Below are positions 8,025 to 17,301 of a stretch of DNA of 60,756 bases, piece after piece. Where the stretch lies: NCBI RefSeq assembly GCF_012843435.1, contig NZ_JABAFC010000021.1, positions 1-60,756 on the forward strand. The letters run 5' to 3'. The notes beneath the pieces are model-generated. The model was not told the origin of the DNA and searched no databases. It was given only the letters and a program-made list of their open reading frames with translations. Position 1 is the first letter of the stretch. Each line of letters begins with the position of its first letter. The DNA comes from Psychrobacillus sp. BL-248-WT-3 (GTDB taxonomy: Bacteria; Bacillota; Bacilli; Bacillales_A; Planococcaceae). Both the position numbers and the translations under genes were made by a program.

Positions 8025-8444
8025 TCATCCGTATATTTGAGCTTCTTGATACAAACCGTTTTCATCAACATCTACTACTATCGTGTGACCCCAGAATAAG
8101 TCCCCGTCGTCATAGTACAATTCGGCATTTCCCTCACAAAAAATTAAAATCCCTTGTATATTAATTCGTTTTTTAAATTCATTCTTACTGATTATTTTGC
8201 CTTCATTCCATACTTCATTATGTAGTTTTAATAAATCCCCTGCTATTTTTTCTTTATATGATTCATTCATTACTCTTGTTTTCCTAAAGGTATTTTCGGC
8301 TAATTTAAATACCAGTTTTTTATCATAGGACTCAGGAGAAATAGTTACATCTATAAAATAATCAGTCGCTATTTCCACTTTTCCATGATAGTTTCCTCTC
8401 TCCTTGTCATAGACCAGCCCATCAAAATTCAATCCACTGTTCAT
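8025..8444 (-). CDS. DUF2262-like protein
   Basis: 139 aa soluble protein. The C-terminal segment ELYYDDGDLFWGHTIVVDVDENG followed by AQIYG matches my memory of the DUF2262 family, found as small stand-alone proteins in Firmicutes with no known activity. RBS AAGGGG 7 bases upstream. It is the first gene of a probable two-gene leftward unit with the broken Nudix gene, which begins 30 bases after its stop. Confidence 0.6.
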   Translation of the reverse strand: MNSGLNFDGLVYDKERGNYHGKVEIATDYFIDVTISPESYDKKLVFKLAENTFRKTRVMNESYKEKIAGDLLKLHNEVWNEGKIISKNEFKKRINIQGILIFCEGNAELYYDDGDLFWGHTIVVDVDENGLYQEAQIYG

Positions 8445-8893
8445 ATTTACACCCCTTTACAAATTGAGGATTGTTTACTTTCATTATTTCATCACCCTCT
8501 ATAATTCTACAAAGCTAGTAAAATTCCTTTCTTTATAGCTATCCTTATTGAGTCTGATTTGCTTTATCCAAACCAAAGGCTTTGTAAAAGTTAAAGAGTC
8601 AATATTTGTAAGATGCCAATGTATTTGAAGTGTTACACTTAAACTAATAGTTCAGTTTGTGAATAAATTGCTCAGTAGTAGATGGGATGGATGAATCATT
8701 AATATAGATACTGATTCACTTATTCAAATTATAATTATTTGGGGACTGCCGGCTTTTATGGTTTTTAGAGGTTATTTAAAAATGAATACTGAAATAGTCC
8801 TTCCCTTCATACCCTTACAATTAACAACAAAAAAGCAAGCCCAATGTTTTGAGCTTGCTGTAGTCTGCTTTGCTTTTATTATTTCTTAAATCC
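8445..8893. other. Intergenic stretch with a possible membrane-protein remnant
   Basis: Contains a degenerate dispersed repeat (8631-8662, TGTTACACTTAAACTAATAG) and, on the + strand from 8701, an open segment reading DSLIQIIIIWGLPAFMVFRG that looks like the N-terminus of a small membrane protein. It has no start codon or ribosome site and runs into a terminator, so it is probably a fragment of a lost gene. Confidence 0.4.
8826..8859 (-). terminator. Terminator of amino acid ABC operon
   Basis: AGCAAGC/GCTTGCT hairpin followed on the minus strand by seven T, 35 bases after the ATPase stop codon. Confidence 0.8.
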
Positions 8894-9616
8894 TTATAAA
8901 ACCTTCTCTAAAAACTCTTTTGCACGCTCTGACTTTGGAGAGCTAAAGAATTCGACAGGAGGGGTGTCTTCGACTAAAACTCCACCATCCAAAAATAAAA
9001 TACGGTCTGCTACTTCTTTTGCGAAGTTCATCTCATGTGTCACGATGACCATTGTCATACCTGATTCTGCTAAGTCCTTCATAACAGCTAAAACCTCTTT
9101 TACCATCTCTGGGTCTAAGGCAGAAGTTGGCTCATCGAACAACATAACAGAAGGGTTCATTGCTAACGCACGGGCAATTGCTACACGCTGCTTTTGACCG
9201 CCTGATAAACGATTTGGATATTCCGAGCGTTTCTCAAAGAGTCCGACTTTATGTAAGAGGTCATCTGCAACAGCTATTGCCTCTTCCTTTGATTTTCCTT
9301 GAACATTCATTGGTGCATACGTTAAGTTTTCTAGTACCGTTTTGTGAGGAAATAAATAAAAATGTTGAAATACCATTCCTACATTTTCACGTACCTTCAT
9401 AATATTAGTTTTTTTATCTGTTACAACATCATTGCCTATACTAATCACACCACTAGTAGGCTCCTCCAGTAAATTCAAGCAACGTAAAAAAGTAGACTTA
9501 CCAGAACCAGAGGGCCCTATGATTGCAATTACTTCCTGTTCCTTAATTTCAGTGGATATGTTTTTTAAGACTTCATTTTTTCCAAATGATTTATATAATT
9601 TTTCTACTTTAATCAC
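8894..9616 (-). CDS. Polar amino acid ABC transporter, ATP-binding protein
   Basis: 240-residue ATPase of the GlnQ/ArtM/HisP group that drives uptake of a polar amino acid. Walker [10 protein letters not shown] (about 33-41), Q-loop VFQHFYLF, signature LSGGQKQR (about 138-145), Walker B VMLFDEP and switch VTHE are all present. The ATG overlaps the end of the permease gene by 8 bases, indicating translational coupling. Last gene of the four-gene operon that starts with the aminotransferase and ends at the terminator near 8826. Confidence 0.93.
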   Translation of the reverse strand: MIKVEKLYKSFGKNEVLKNISTEIKEQEVIAIIGPSGSGKSTFLRCLNLLEEPTSGVISIGNDVVTDKKTNIMKVRENVGMVFQHFYLFPHKTVLENLTYAPMNVQGKSKEEAIAVADDLLHKVGLFEKRSEYPNRLSGGQKQRVAIARALAMNPSVMLFDEPTSALDPEMVKEVLAVMKDLAESGMTMVIVTHEMNFAKEVADRILFLDGGVLVEDTPPVEFFSSPKSERAKEFLEKVL

Positions 9617-10265
9617 TTCTACTCATCCTCTTTTCTAGCTTTTTGCCAAGGAATGATAAAATAAGTGTAAGGATATAGTACATCACTCCAGCAATCATTA
9701 ATGCCTCTAAGTAACGATAAGAAGATCCGCCCACGACGTATGCACGGCGCATAATGTCTAGTGCACCAATTACTGTTACAATCGCTGATTCCTTCGTTAA
9801 TGTGATAAATTCATTCATAAGGGAAGGCATGATATTTTTCATCGCTTGAGGAAGAATAATATCCTTCATCATCTTCGAATAAGGTATACCCAAAGCTAAA
9901 GAAGCCTCTAACTGCCCCTTATCAACAGCATTAATCCCACCACGAATAATTTCAGAGATATAGGCACCTGAATTTAATCCAAATGCTATAATTGCTGCTG
10001 GCATCGGATCTACCGTAATATCAAAAAGCTGAGGAATCGCATAGTAAATAATCATTAATTGTAATACAAGGGGAGTTCCTCTGAAAATAGATGTATAAAA
10101 ATCTGCTAATAGACGTAATACAGTTATTTTCCCTATTTTACATAGAGCTAACAAAATCCCTAAAATTAAACCTAAAATTGTGGCTCCCACAACTATTTGA
10201 AGTGTAACACCTATTCCTTTTGCAATATAAGGAATAGAGGGAACGACTGCAGAAAAATCTAACAT
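9609..10265 (-). CDS. Polar amino acid ABC transporter, permease protein
   Basis: Start ATG 10265 is chosen because GGAGGG precedes it at correct spacing; an upstream in-frame ATG at 10289 has no such site. 218 aa with about five membrane helices. The EAA-type loop with [23 protein letters not shown] is characteristic of HisM/GlnP-type permeases, which act as homo- or heterodimers. Only one permease gene is present, so a homodimer is likely. Confidence 0.92.
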   Translation of the reverse strand: MLDFSAVVPSIPYIAKGIGVTLQIVVGATILGLILGILLALCKIGKITVLRLLADFYTSIFRGTPLVLQLMIIYYAIPQLFDITVDPMPAAIIAFGLNSGAYISEIIRGGINAVDKGQLEASLALGIPYSKMMKDIILPQAMKNIMPSLMNEFITLTKESAIVTVIGALDIMRRAYVVGGSSYRYLEALMIAGVMYYILTLILSFLGKKLEKRMSRSD

Positions 10266-10311
10266 ATCGTTACCCTCCTTTCTATTCAAACTATTATATT
10301 TTTTATCTATA

Positions 10312-11112
10312 TTATTCTGCTTCTACTACAAACCATTTTTCTCTAAGCTCGTCAATTTTTCCTTCTTCAATTAACTCATTAATAGCTTTATCAAACTTCT
10401 CTTTCAGCTCACTGCCTTCAGGGAAAACTGCTGCTTTAGTATCTATTTCTTCTACTACTATTGGGAAGTAAGTTAAATCTTTGTTACGCTGTGTATAATT
10501 TTCAGCTACTACATCCTCTATAACGGCTGCATCAAAACGCTTAGTCATTAGCTCTTGAATAACCTCTGGGATTAAGTTACGGCTCTCCACTTTCATGTCT
10601 ACTGTTTCTGCTAATTCATTTGCTAGCTCTTCTTGAACAGATGAGATTTGAACCCCAACTGTTTTACCAGCTAAGTCTTCCACTGTTTTAATACCACTGT
10701 CTTTTTTAGTCACTACCATTTGTACTGTTTCGTTGTAAGGGATAGAAAAATCTACAACTTCATCGCGTTCTTCTGTTGGTGACATTCCTGCTAATACGAA
10801 GTCTAATTTACCTGCTTGTATCGCTGGGATTAATCCGTTGAAATCAATGTTTTCTACTTCAATCTTATATCCTAGCTTTTCAGCGATTAAATTGGATAGG
10901 TCAATATCAAAACCAATAATCTCTTCGCTCTTTGTTGGATCGATAAATTCAAATGGTGGATAGTCAGCTGAAGTCCCCATTTTTAATACTGGTAATTCCT
11001 CAGAAGGTGTAGAACCCGATCCAGCATCCTCTTTCGCATCGTCTTTAGTTCCACAAGCAGCTAGTAAAGCAATAATCATTGTTAGCATGATTAGAAATAA
11101 CTTGTTTTTCAT
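10312..11112 (-). CDS. Amino acid ABC transporter substrate-binding lipoprotein
   Basis: 266 aa; signal peptide with lipobox LLAAC, so it is anchored on the outer face of the membrane. Family-3 solute-binding fold: PPFEFIDPTKSEEIIGFDIDL near residues 52-72, DFVLAGMSPTEERDEVVDFS and the hinge region GKTVGVQISS. The substrate cannot be read from sequence. The adjacent aminotransferase suggests an omega-amino acid or a basic amino acid, which is inference. Binding protein, permease and ATPase follow one another within 25 bases. Confidence 0.92.
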   Translation of the reverse strand: MKNKLFLIMLTMIIALLAACGTKDDAKEDAGSGSTPSEELPVLKMGTSADYPPFEFIDPTKSEEIIGFDIDLSNLIAEKLGYKIEVENIDFNGLIPAIQAGKLDFVLAGMSPTEERDEVVDFSIPYNETVQMVVTKKDSGIKTVEDLAGKTVGVQISSVQEELANELAETVDMKVESRNLIPEVIQELMTKRFDAAVIEDVVAENYTQRNKDLTYFPIVVEEIDTKAAVFPEGSELKEKFDKAINELIEEGKIDELREKWFVVEAE

Positions 11113-11118
11113 AATGTT

Positions 11119-12453
11119 TTACCCCTTTATCTCATTTATTTTTATTTCATTTGTATATCGAATAATTGCTTTTTCAAGCATTGTTAAGCCATCATCAATT
11201 TGTTCCTTTGTTACCGTTAATGGAGGTATCATACGGATTACTTCACCGACGTTTCCACAAAGATAGAAGAGCACGCCTTCTTCTAGTGCATAGTCAAGAA
11301 TTTTCATCACGGCTTGTCCATCTGGCTCTCCAGTTTCTATATTAGAGATTTCGATACCAATCATTAAACCGACAGAACGGACATCGCTAATGATTGGATA
11401 TTTTTCTTTTAGCACGTTTAACTTTTCAGTTGCATATGCTCCTACAACTTTAGAGTTTTCTACTAGGTTCTCTTCATGGAGAATTTCTAGTGTAGTTAAG
11501 GCAACTGAACAAGCAATGGGATTTCCACCGAATGTTGTCCCATGCATTCCTAATGGCCACTTCTTCATTAATTCCTTAGAAGCAACGGTTGCACTTAAAG
11601 GTAAACCAGACGCAATTCCCTTTGCAATGGCCATAATATCGGGAGTAACCTCGAAATATTGTGCAGCAAACCATTCTCCTGTTCTTCCGAAACCAGTTTG
11701 AACCTCATCAAATATTAATAAGATTCCATGCTCATCGCAAATTTCTCGAATTCGCTTCACCCATGATTTAGGAGGGATAATGTATCCACCCTCACCTAGT
11801 ACTGGCTCTAAAATAACGCAAGCAACTTCTTCTGGAGTTACTTGGTGCTTAAAGAGTCTCTTAAAGTCTTTATCTAGCTGCTCTACACAATATACTTCTG
11901 GATCCATTCCCTCTGGACAGCTCTTCGCGTCTGCATAAGGAATCTGGTACGATAAATGAGATGGCTGTAAAAATTTTCGATACTTACTTTTAGACGTTGT
12001 GACACTTAGTGCACCAAGTGAACGACCGTGAAAGCAGCCCGTAAATGAAACAACATACGGTCTCTCTGTTACAAATTTCGCTAGCTTTAATGCTCCCTCG
12101 ATAGCCTCTGTCCCACTATTGGCGAAAAAGAAACAGTCTAAATCTCCTGGTAACACTTCTCCAAGATTTTTGGAAAGCTGTAGAATCGATTCGTACATAA
12201 TAACTCCTGAAGGCCCATGAACTAATTGATCCGCAGCATCTTTAATACTTTGAACTACTTTCGGATGACGGTGTCCGGTATTTGTAACGGCAATACCTGA
12301 TGTAAAGTCTAAATATTTCTTTCCATCCGCTCCAAAATAGTAGCAGCCTTCCTCTTTAACTATTGGAATATTAGGATGATCCTTTGCCATACTCGGTGCT
12401 AAAAAATCTCCCATATTATTATATAAATTTAGCCAGTTATCCATCTTATTCAC
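11119..12453 (-). CDS. Class III PLP-dependent aminotransferase (GABA/ornithine type)
   Basis: 444 aa (443-441 if an internal ATG is used; GTG 12453 and ATG 12444 share one ribosome site, AAGGGTG). PLP-binding features of class III enzymes are visible: [18 protein letters not shown], the Asp of [14 protein letters not shown] and the Schiff-base Lys in [14 protein letters not shown]. Class III enzymes transfer the omega-amino group of GABA, beta-alanine, ornithine, diaminobutyrate and similar compounds to a keto acid; which one cannot be decided here. Only 6 bases separate it from the binding-protein gene, so uptake and first catabolic step appear to be made together. No dehydrogenase partner gene (such as gabD) is in the window. 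Confidence 0.88.
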   Translation of the reverse strand: MNKMDNWLNLYNNMGDFLAPSMAKDHPNIPIVKEEGCYYFGADGKKYLDFTSGIAVTNTGHRHPKVVQSIKDAADQLVHGPSGVIMYESILQLSKNLGEVLPGDLDCFFFANSGTEAIEGALKLAKFVTERPYVVSFTGCFHGRSLGALSVTTSKSKYRKFLQPSHLSYQIPYADAKSCPEGMDPEVYCVEQLDKDFKRLFKHQVTPEEVACVILEPVLGEGGYIIPPKSWVKRIREICDEHGILLIFDEVQTGFGRTGEWFAAQYFEVTPDIMAIAKGIASGLPLSATVASKELMKKWPLGMHGTTFGGNPIACSVALTTLEILHEENLVENSKVVGAYATEKLNVLKEKYPIISDVRSVGLMIGIEISNIETGEPDGQAVMKILDYALEEGVLFYLCGNVGEVIRMIPPLTVTKEQIDDGLTMLEKAIIRYTNEIKINEIKG

Positions 12454-12802
12454 CCTTACTTTTCATCCACTATCAGATAGCTATTAATTTAGTAATCTGT
12501 TTTATTTCTAGCTAATGGATTTTTCTAATATTTATATAATATATGCCTTTATGTATAATTATACAATAGGTAATTTAGGGAAATTAAAAGTTTAAATTTC
12601 TCGAATTTTCAATTTAATGAATTTGGGCATTACTATAAGAAGAAAACATGAGGGGGATACATAATCAACCTAGTTTCAGGCACTTGAAGTAGTACAGATA
12701 TATAGAGGTAAACACTAGTGGTTAGAAGTCGTTCTAGGGGAGAGAGAGTACTGGCTCAGACCACGCGTAGCGGATAAACTGCGGCTATGAGGTAGACAAG
12801 AA
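12454..12802. other. Upstream region of the aminotransferase operon
   Basis: No gene seen. The first 130 bases are AT-rich and should hold the promoter of the leftward operon. The rest (12650-12800) is less AT-rich, contains short G-rich runs and no open frame of note. I could not identify an operator. Confidence 0.5.
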
Positions 12803-12830
12803 AGCCCCGAAAATTTTTCGGGGCTCCACG
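12803..12830 (-). terminator. Terminator after NTF2-like gene
   Basis: AGCCCCGAAAA/TTTTCGGGGCT perfect hairpin; minus-strand reading continues TTCTTGT. Lies 10 bases past the stop codon at 12840. Confidence 0.75.
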
Positions 12831-12839
12831 CCTCATACC

Positions 12840-13247
12840 TTAAATATGCTCAGTAACTTCTCGGTTCAATAACCACTGCCCGTTTCTCTCTTCCCAATCC
12901 TCTATTGTAAAGAATCGAGTCAGCTCTTGTCCGTTCTTTTCAATAATCATTTCATAAAACACAACGAATCTGTTAGGATCACGTTGTCTAATAATACGAT
13001 GCTCAAATCTTTTCTTTGCACCCTGCAACGCTTCCACTGACTCTCTCATTCCCTGTATAGCCTCGGGACGGTCAAAGAATTCTGGTCTTTCCACATGGCT
13101 ATTAAAAAAAGTAACATAGTAATTATTAGTCATGATTTCAAGACCTGCAGTATCCCCTGAATACATTGCTACGTTCCATGCCTCAATGAAGTCGTCGTGT
13201 GCTTTCGAAAATTGTTCAATTGACGTTTGAAATAGATCTGCCATCAT
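12840..13247 (-). CDS. NTF2/SnoaL-like (DUF4440-type) protein
   Basis: 135 aa. Starts at the double ATG (13247/13244) behind TAGGGGG; the in-frame ATG at 13277 would overlap the preceding gene and has no ribosome site. The pattern SIEQFSKAHDDFIEAWNVAMYSGDTAGL followed by a beta-rich half ending FFTIEDWEERNGQWLLNREVTEHI is typical of the small alpha+beta barrel NTF2-like superfamily, which includes ketosteroid isomerase-like and DUF4440 proteins. The specific activity is unknown. It starts 7 bases after the acetyltransferase stop codon, so the two are cotranscribed. Confidence 0.65.
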   Translation of the reverse strand: MMADLFQTSIEQFSKAHDDFIEAWNVAMYSGDTAGLEIMTNNYYVTFFNSHVERPEFFDRPEAIQGMRESVEALQGAKKRFEHRIIRQRDPNRFVVFYEMIIEKNGQELTRFFTIEDWEERNGQWLLNREVTEHI

Positions 13248-13254
13248 ATACCCC

Positions 13255-13803
13255 CTATGATTTTGTATTCCATTCACGATTCAACATGCTGTAAAGAAGT
13301 GAATTTCTCCACCCATCGTCTAATAGGATATTCTCTCTTAGTAGTCCTTCTTGCTTCATACCTGCTTTCTTTAAAACCCTTTCAGAAGCACTATTTCTTG
13401 CATCACAGGTGGCATAAATACGGTTAAGTTTTAGTTCATTAAATCCATAATCAATTAAAATATTGGCAACTTGAGTAGCTATACCCTTTCCCCAAAAATC
13501 TGGATTTATTATATAGCCTATTTCTCCACTTTTGTTAGACAGGTCTATATGAAATAACTCACCTGCTCCTACCATTTTGCAGTTTTCTTTATCAATAACC
13601 GCAAACACGTACCTATTTCTTGTTTCCTTCTTGGTCTCTGCTAAAACTTCCTCTAAATAAGCTTTAGTGTCCTCGAAACTATTTGGTCCCCATGGTTGGT
13701 ATTTACAAACCTCTTCCTTTGATGCATACGAATGAATATCTATCAGATAGTCATTTGTCATTTCAGTTAAGTATATGGTGCTATTTCCTGGTACATTCTC
13801 CAT
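13255..13803 (-). CDS. GNAT N-acetyltransferase (RimJ/RimL type)
   Basis: 182 aa acetyl-CoA-dependent N-acetyltransferase. The acetyl-CoA pocket is IGYIINPDFWGKGIATQVANILIDYGF (motif A, Q/R-x-x-G-x-G/A replaced by WGKGIA) with the C-terminal NRIYATCDARNSASERVLKKAGMKQEG block diagnostic of the RimJ/RimL subgroup. Acceptor unknown: ribosomal protein N-termini, amino acids or drugs are all acetylated within this subgroup. First gene of a two-gene leftward unit. Confidence 0.88.
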   Translation of the reverse strand: MENVPGNSTIYLTEMTNDYLIDIHSYASKEEVCKYQPWGPNSFEDTKAYLEEVLAETKKETRNRYVFAVIDKENCKMVGAGELFHIDLSNKSGEIGYIINPDFWGKGIATQVANILIDYGFNELKLNRIYATCDARNSASERVLKKAGMKQEGLLRENILLDDGWRNSLLYSMLNREWNTKS

Positions 13804-13933
13804 TTTTGAAATCTCCTATTTCTATTACTCTTTCTTTATTTATTCTCTTTAACCTACTGTTTTCCCTTTAATCAACCTAGCAGGTTAGTCTTTTTGTGCA
13901 TATGATATTGTAACTAATTTAGGAGGTTGCTTC

Positions 13934-14638
13934 ATGTCAAATAAATACCTAGATTTACTGTCTTATTTTGGGATCGGAAGTGCGCATCCAGGGGGATTTG
14001 GATTAACACAATTTATATTAGGGAAAGAAAAAATTCAGGCAGCTCAGTCAGTATTAGATATAGGGTGCGGTACAGGAAAGACCTCCGCTTTCTTAGCTAC
14101 AAAGTATGGTTGCAATGTAACTGCTGTCGATAATCATCCAATTATGATTGAGAAGGCGAGAGAAAGGTTTAAACCATTGGAGGCTGACATTCACTTAATC
14201 GAAGGGGACATTACGTGTCTACCATTAGAAAGCGACTCGTTTGACATTATTATTTCTGAATCGGTCCTTGTATTTACGGATATTGCACTAGCTTTGAGTG
14301 AGGCTGCTCGTCTATTAAAAAAGGACGGAAAGCTACTGTTGATTGAAATGACGGGAGCTTCTAATGCTTCGGAGGAAGTAAAACATAAAGTGTTGGAGCT
14401 TTATGGGATTCAACAGCTGATGGATGAGGAAGAGTGGAAAGAAATTTTAAAAAAGGCTGGTTTTTCACATATAGAGATATTAGAAAACCCAGCCGATATG
14501 AACCCAGTAGAAATTGAAGACATGAATCCATCCAGTTATATTGACATGACACTATATGAAGTCTGGGATGAGCATAATCAATTTTTAGCTGATTTTGGAA
14601 ACATGATAGGCTATAGAATTTTTAAATGTCAGTTATAA
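13934..14638 (+). CDS. Class I SAM-dependent methyltransferase
   Basis: 234 aa. Motif I VLDIGCGTGKTSAFLA (about residues 39-54), motif II VTAVDNHPIMIEKAR and motif post-II IIISESVLVF define the Rossmann methyltransferase fold of the ubiE/COQ5 group. The C-terminal substrate part (after residue 130) is unlike known biosynthetic enzymes, so the acceptor is unknown. RBS AGGAGGT lies 7 bases upstream of ATG 13934. It is convergent with the DUF2268 gene, 7 bases apart, with no clear terminator between. Confidence 0.85.
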   Translation: MSNKYLDLLSYFGIGSAHPGGFGLTQFILGKEKIQAAQSVLDIGCGTGKTSAFLATKYGCNVTAVDNHPIMIEKARERFKPLEADIHLIEGDITCLPLESDSFDIIISESVLVFTDIALALSEAARLLKKDGKLLLIEMTGASNASEEVKHKVLELYGIQQLMDEEEWKEILKKAGFSHIEILENPADMNPVEIEDMNPSSYIDMTLYEVWDEHNQFLADFGNMIGYRIFKCQL

Positions 14639-14645
14639 ACGAAGA

Positions 14646-15497
14646 TTAAGGCTTTGGAGCAAAATCAGATCCGTCTATTATTTCCTTAGTTGGTTTGTGA
14701 TATAATTCGCCCTTTGGAAACGGTCCATGATTTTTTACGTAAGTATCGACTATTTGATAGCCTATATTGTAGCCTATCCACTTTGGAAAATAGCTTCTGG
14801 GACGACCAAATAAAAATAGCTGATGATTTTTTACACCTTCTAACCCTAGGGATGGCACGAAACGGTGCTTCCATATCTCGGTAGCATCCGCGTAAGGATA
14901 AAGCGCTATCCATGGGGCTAGCAGCTTTTCACCACACTCCTCTTTTACAGCATACTCTCCCAAGCCTTCTATAATCAAAGAGTCTGCCAACGTTGTTTGT
15001 GAAGGGGTAAGATCTAAGAAATTTAATCTGCATACGTGATTATATTCATGTACTAAGGTCGCCTTTATCTCTTCTTCTGAAAGGTCCTTCGATAAAAATA
15101 AAAATAATGCTTTTTTATAAGCAACACCATTTTTTACAGGTAAAGGCTCTCTTGCCTGACTTGTTCCTTTTAATTTTATTGGGAATATATAAATCGGAAC
15201 TTTTGGACCACCCCACCGCTTTCGTAACCGTTTGTATTCGTTGTTTACTAATTCCCAAACCTTCCTTTTTTCTAGCTCCCCTACAGTTTCCGATAAGCCT
15301 TCCCATTCATTTGGCTCAAATAAACCGTATTGTAAAAGCTCATAGTGCACAGCCTCTCTAGTTTCATTCGGGAAAACCTCCATTAGGGGTTCACATAGGA
15401 TTTCCCCTTGCCGAAGATAGATTTCCTTCCCATCTTTCTTCTCGCATGCTTCTATAAATTGATATAACCATTTAGAGGTTCTAATGACAGCCAACAT
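14646..15497 (-). CDS. DUF2268 putative Zn-dependent protease
   Basis: 283 aa soluble protein. HEYNHVCR (near residue 149) is the zinc-binding helix HExxH-like motif, followed about 28 residues later by EGLGEY, the third ligand region; both are conserved in DUF2268, annotated as predicted Zn-dependent proteases. B. subtilis homologues are of unknown physiological role. The gene is monocistronic with a weak ribosome site. The presence of the complete motif argues that it is functional. Confidence 0.8.
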   Translation of the reverse strand: MLAVIRTSKWLYQFIEACEKKDGKEIYLRQGEILCEPLMEVFPNETREAVHYELLQYGLFEPNEWEGLSETVGELEKRKVWELVNNEYKRLRKRWGGPKVPIYIFPIKLKGTSQAREPLPVKNGVAYKKALFLFLSKDLSEEEIKATLVHEYNHVCRLNFLDLTPSQTTLADSLIIEGLGEYAVKEECGEKLLAPWIALYPYADATEIWKHRFVPSLGLEGVKNHQLFLFGRPRSYFPKWIGYNIGYQIVDTYVKNHGPFPKGELYHKPTKEIIDGSDFAPKP

Positions 15498-15648
15498 CTC
15501 ATCCTTTTCTCTTTATTCTTTTATATGTTCGATTTGCTTGAAAACTTATGTCTATAGTAAATAGACGATTGTCTACCGTGAAAACTTTCATACGGCATAT
15601 GTTATAAAACATACTTGTATGTAATTTTTTGAGAGAGGGGGACAAAAA

Positions 15649-15897
15649 ATGAGTCAGTCACAAGTGTATAATTTATGCTGTAAATATCATGGACAAAGAG
15701 TGCGAATCACGGATAAACAAGGAAAAATGCATGTAGGAAGAATTACTAAAGTAGATCAAAACATGGTATGGATTCGTCCTGAGAACAACTTTGGAGGATA
15801 TGGATTTGGGTTTTGGGGCTTTGGACCAGGATTTGGTTATGGTATTGCATTAGGTGCCATAGCAGGTGTTGCATTAGCTGGGGCCTTTTTCTGGTAA
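15649..15897 (+). CDS. Small protein with Gly/Phe-rich hydrophobic tail
   Basis: 82 aa. The N-terminal 45 residues contain two cysteines (NLCCKYHGQRVRI) and a beta-rich pattern, GQRVRITDKQGKMHVGRI, resembling small barrel proteins of the Sm/YuzF-like type in Bacilli. The tail is GYGFGFWGFGPGFGYGIALG and a short hydrophobic stretch ending FFW. RBS GAGAGAGGGGG is strong. Such Gly-aromatic tails occur in small spore-coat or membrane-associated proteins of Bacillales, but no function is assigned. Own terminator downstream. Confidence 0.65.
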   Translation: MSQSQVYNLCCKYHGQRVRITDKQGKMHVGRITKVDQNMVWIRPENNFGGYGFGFWGFGPGFGYGIALGAIAGVALAGAFFW

Positions 15898-15925
15898 CAC
15901 TTCTCGTTTGTATTTCTTTCGTTTT

Positions 15926-15954
15926 GGGAATAGGCTCGGACCTATTCCTTTTTT
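15926..15954 (+). terminator. Terminator of small Gly-rich protein gene
   Basis: GGAATAGG-CTCGGA-CCTATTCC with TTTTTT, 29 bases after the stop. Confidence 0.9.
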
Positions 15955-16013
15955 CATTTTTGTCCGACTAGGATATTTCTATACTTAACTAACAAGCTCT
16001 CAACTACTTATAT

Positions 16014-16040
16014 AAAAAGCACACCACAAAAGTGGTATGC
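16014..16040 (-). terminator. Terminator of SDR gene
   Basis: On the minus strand GCATACCAC-TTTT-GTGGTGTGC followed by TTTTTATA, 37 bases past the SDR stop codon. Confidence 0.85.
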
Positions 16041-16077
16041 CTTAATGTTATAGTATGCAATTGTCTAAATAAGTTAC

Positions 16078-16830
16078 CTAGACAGCAGTAAATCCTCCAT
16101 CAATTGGTACAACAGCACCATTTATATATTTTGCCTCACTCATCAACAGGAACGCCACTAATTCTGCAACTTCCTCTGGTTGTCCTAAGCGACGCTGTGG
16201 AATACCCGCAGAGACCGTTTTAAATAGCTCAGGATTCGCTTCTCTATATTGTTTCACCATAGGAGTTTCCGTTGACCCTGGTGCCACTGCGTTAATCTGA
16301 ATACCTTGGTTTGCATATTCTGCTGCTATGGATTTCGTAATTCCTACGATACCATGCTTCGTTGCCGAGTAGCTCACGACACCATCCTGCCCTACTAATC
16401 CAGCAGTAGAGGAAGTATTCACGATGCTACCTCCACCATTCTTAATCATTTCAGGTAGCACATAGTATAAACCATATAAAGCTCCTCGAAGATTTATATC
16501 TACTACAAGGTCAATCTGTTCAATCGAATTGTCCAAGAATTTCTTACCTGGGCCAGAGATACCTGCATTGTTAAAGAACATATCCACTGATCCGAAGGTT
16601 TCCACTGTTTTTTCTACATACTTTTTAACCTCTTCAGCCTTCGTTACATCAGCTTTGATAAAGATGGCCTTAGCTCCTTTTTCTTCTACCAAACGAACCG
16701 TTTCATTTCCTTGCTCTTCCGAAACATCAATAATACTAATATTGATGCCTGACTCAGCTAATTTTAATGCCGCCGCTCTTCCTAGGCCGCCACCTCCACC
16801 TGTAATAATTGCTGCTTTAGTTGTATTCAT
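16078..16830 (-). CDS. Short-chain dehydrogenase/reductase (SDR)
   Basis: 250 aa NAD(P)-dependent oxidoreductase of the classical SDR family. Nucleotide motif TGGGGGLGRA (about residues 10-19), NNAG (about 91-94), catalytic Ser in NTSSTAGL and YSATK (Tyr about 157, Lys about 161) are all present. IIDVSEE after the second strand has an acidic residue where NAD-preferring enzymes do. Length and the C-terminal GAVVPIDGGFTAV are those of glucose-1-dehydrogenase/3-oxoacyl-ACP reductase-like enzymes; substrate not predictable. Monocistronic. Confidence 0.88.
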   Translation of the reverse strand: MNTTKAAIITGGGGGLGRAAALKLAESGINISIIDVSEEQGNETVRLVEEKGAKAIFIKADVTKAEEVKKYVEKTVETFGSVDMFFNNAGISGPGKKFLDNSIEQIDLVVDINLRGALYGLYYVLPEMIKNGGGSIVNTSSTAGLVGQDGVVSYSATKHGIVGITKSIAAEYANQGIQINAVAPGSTETPMVKQYREANPELFKTVSAGIPQRRLGQPEEVAELVAFLLMSEAKYINGAVVPIDGGFTAV

Positions 16831-17065
16831 TTAAATTACTCCTTTCTTTCTACACCTGTCTATCTTTAATAATTCCCTATGTCATTGGAATAAAACATTA
16901 TTTCGCAATAGAAAAAAATAGAATAAATAATTTTAAATTCCGCATATTTATTACATTCAACTCACTTTTCATATATAGTTAATAAATGTAATATTTAGTT
17001 ATTTATTTAAATTTTAGGCGATTATTTAAAATCTTTATAAAAGACTTTTTGGGGGGTAGAAGTAG

Positions 17066-17254
17066 TTGGAAATACTGCTATGGATTCTTGGTTTAATCAT
17101 TTTGTACGTAGTCATTTATACAGCAGTGAGGGATGCAATAGAAAAGTCCGAGGTCGGTAAAATTATCATTAAAAGGTTTGGAACAAAAGATGAGCTAGTA
17201 TCATTAAGTGATCTAGAAATTGAAAAGGAATTAGAAAACGAAGAAAGAAAATAA
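17066..17254 (+). CDS. Small single-span membrane protein
   Basis: 62 aa: N-terminal membrane helix (residues 2-20) followed by a charged, Glu/Lys-rich cytoplasmic tail ending ELENEERK. TTG start 17066 with GGGGGG 9 bases upstream; no ATG alternative. It precedes the frameshifted gene at 17302 by 47 bases on the same strand and may be cotranscribed with it. No family recognised. Confidence 0.5.
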   Translation: MEILLWILGLIILYVVIYTAVRDAIEKSEVGKIIIKRFGTKDELVSLSDLEIEKELENEERK

Positions 17255-17301
17255 AGTTACGCTACTAAAATAAACACTGTTTTTAAGGAGGGATACTAGA
17301 T

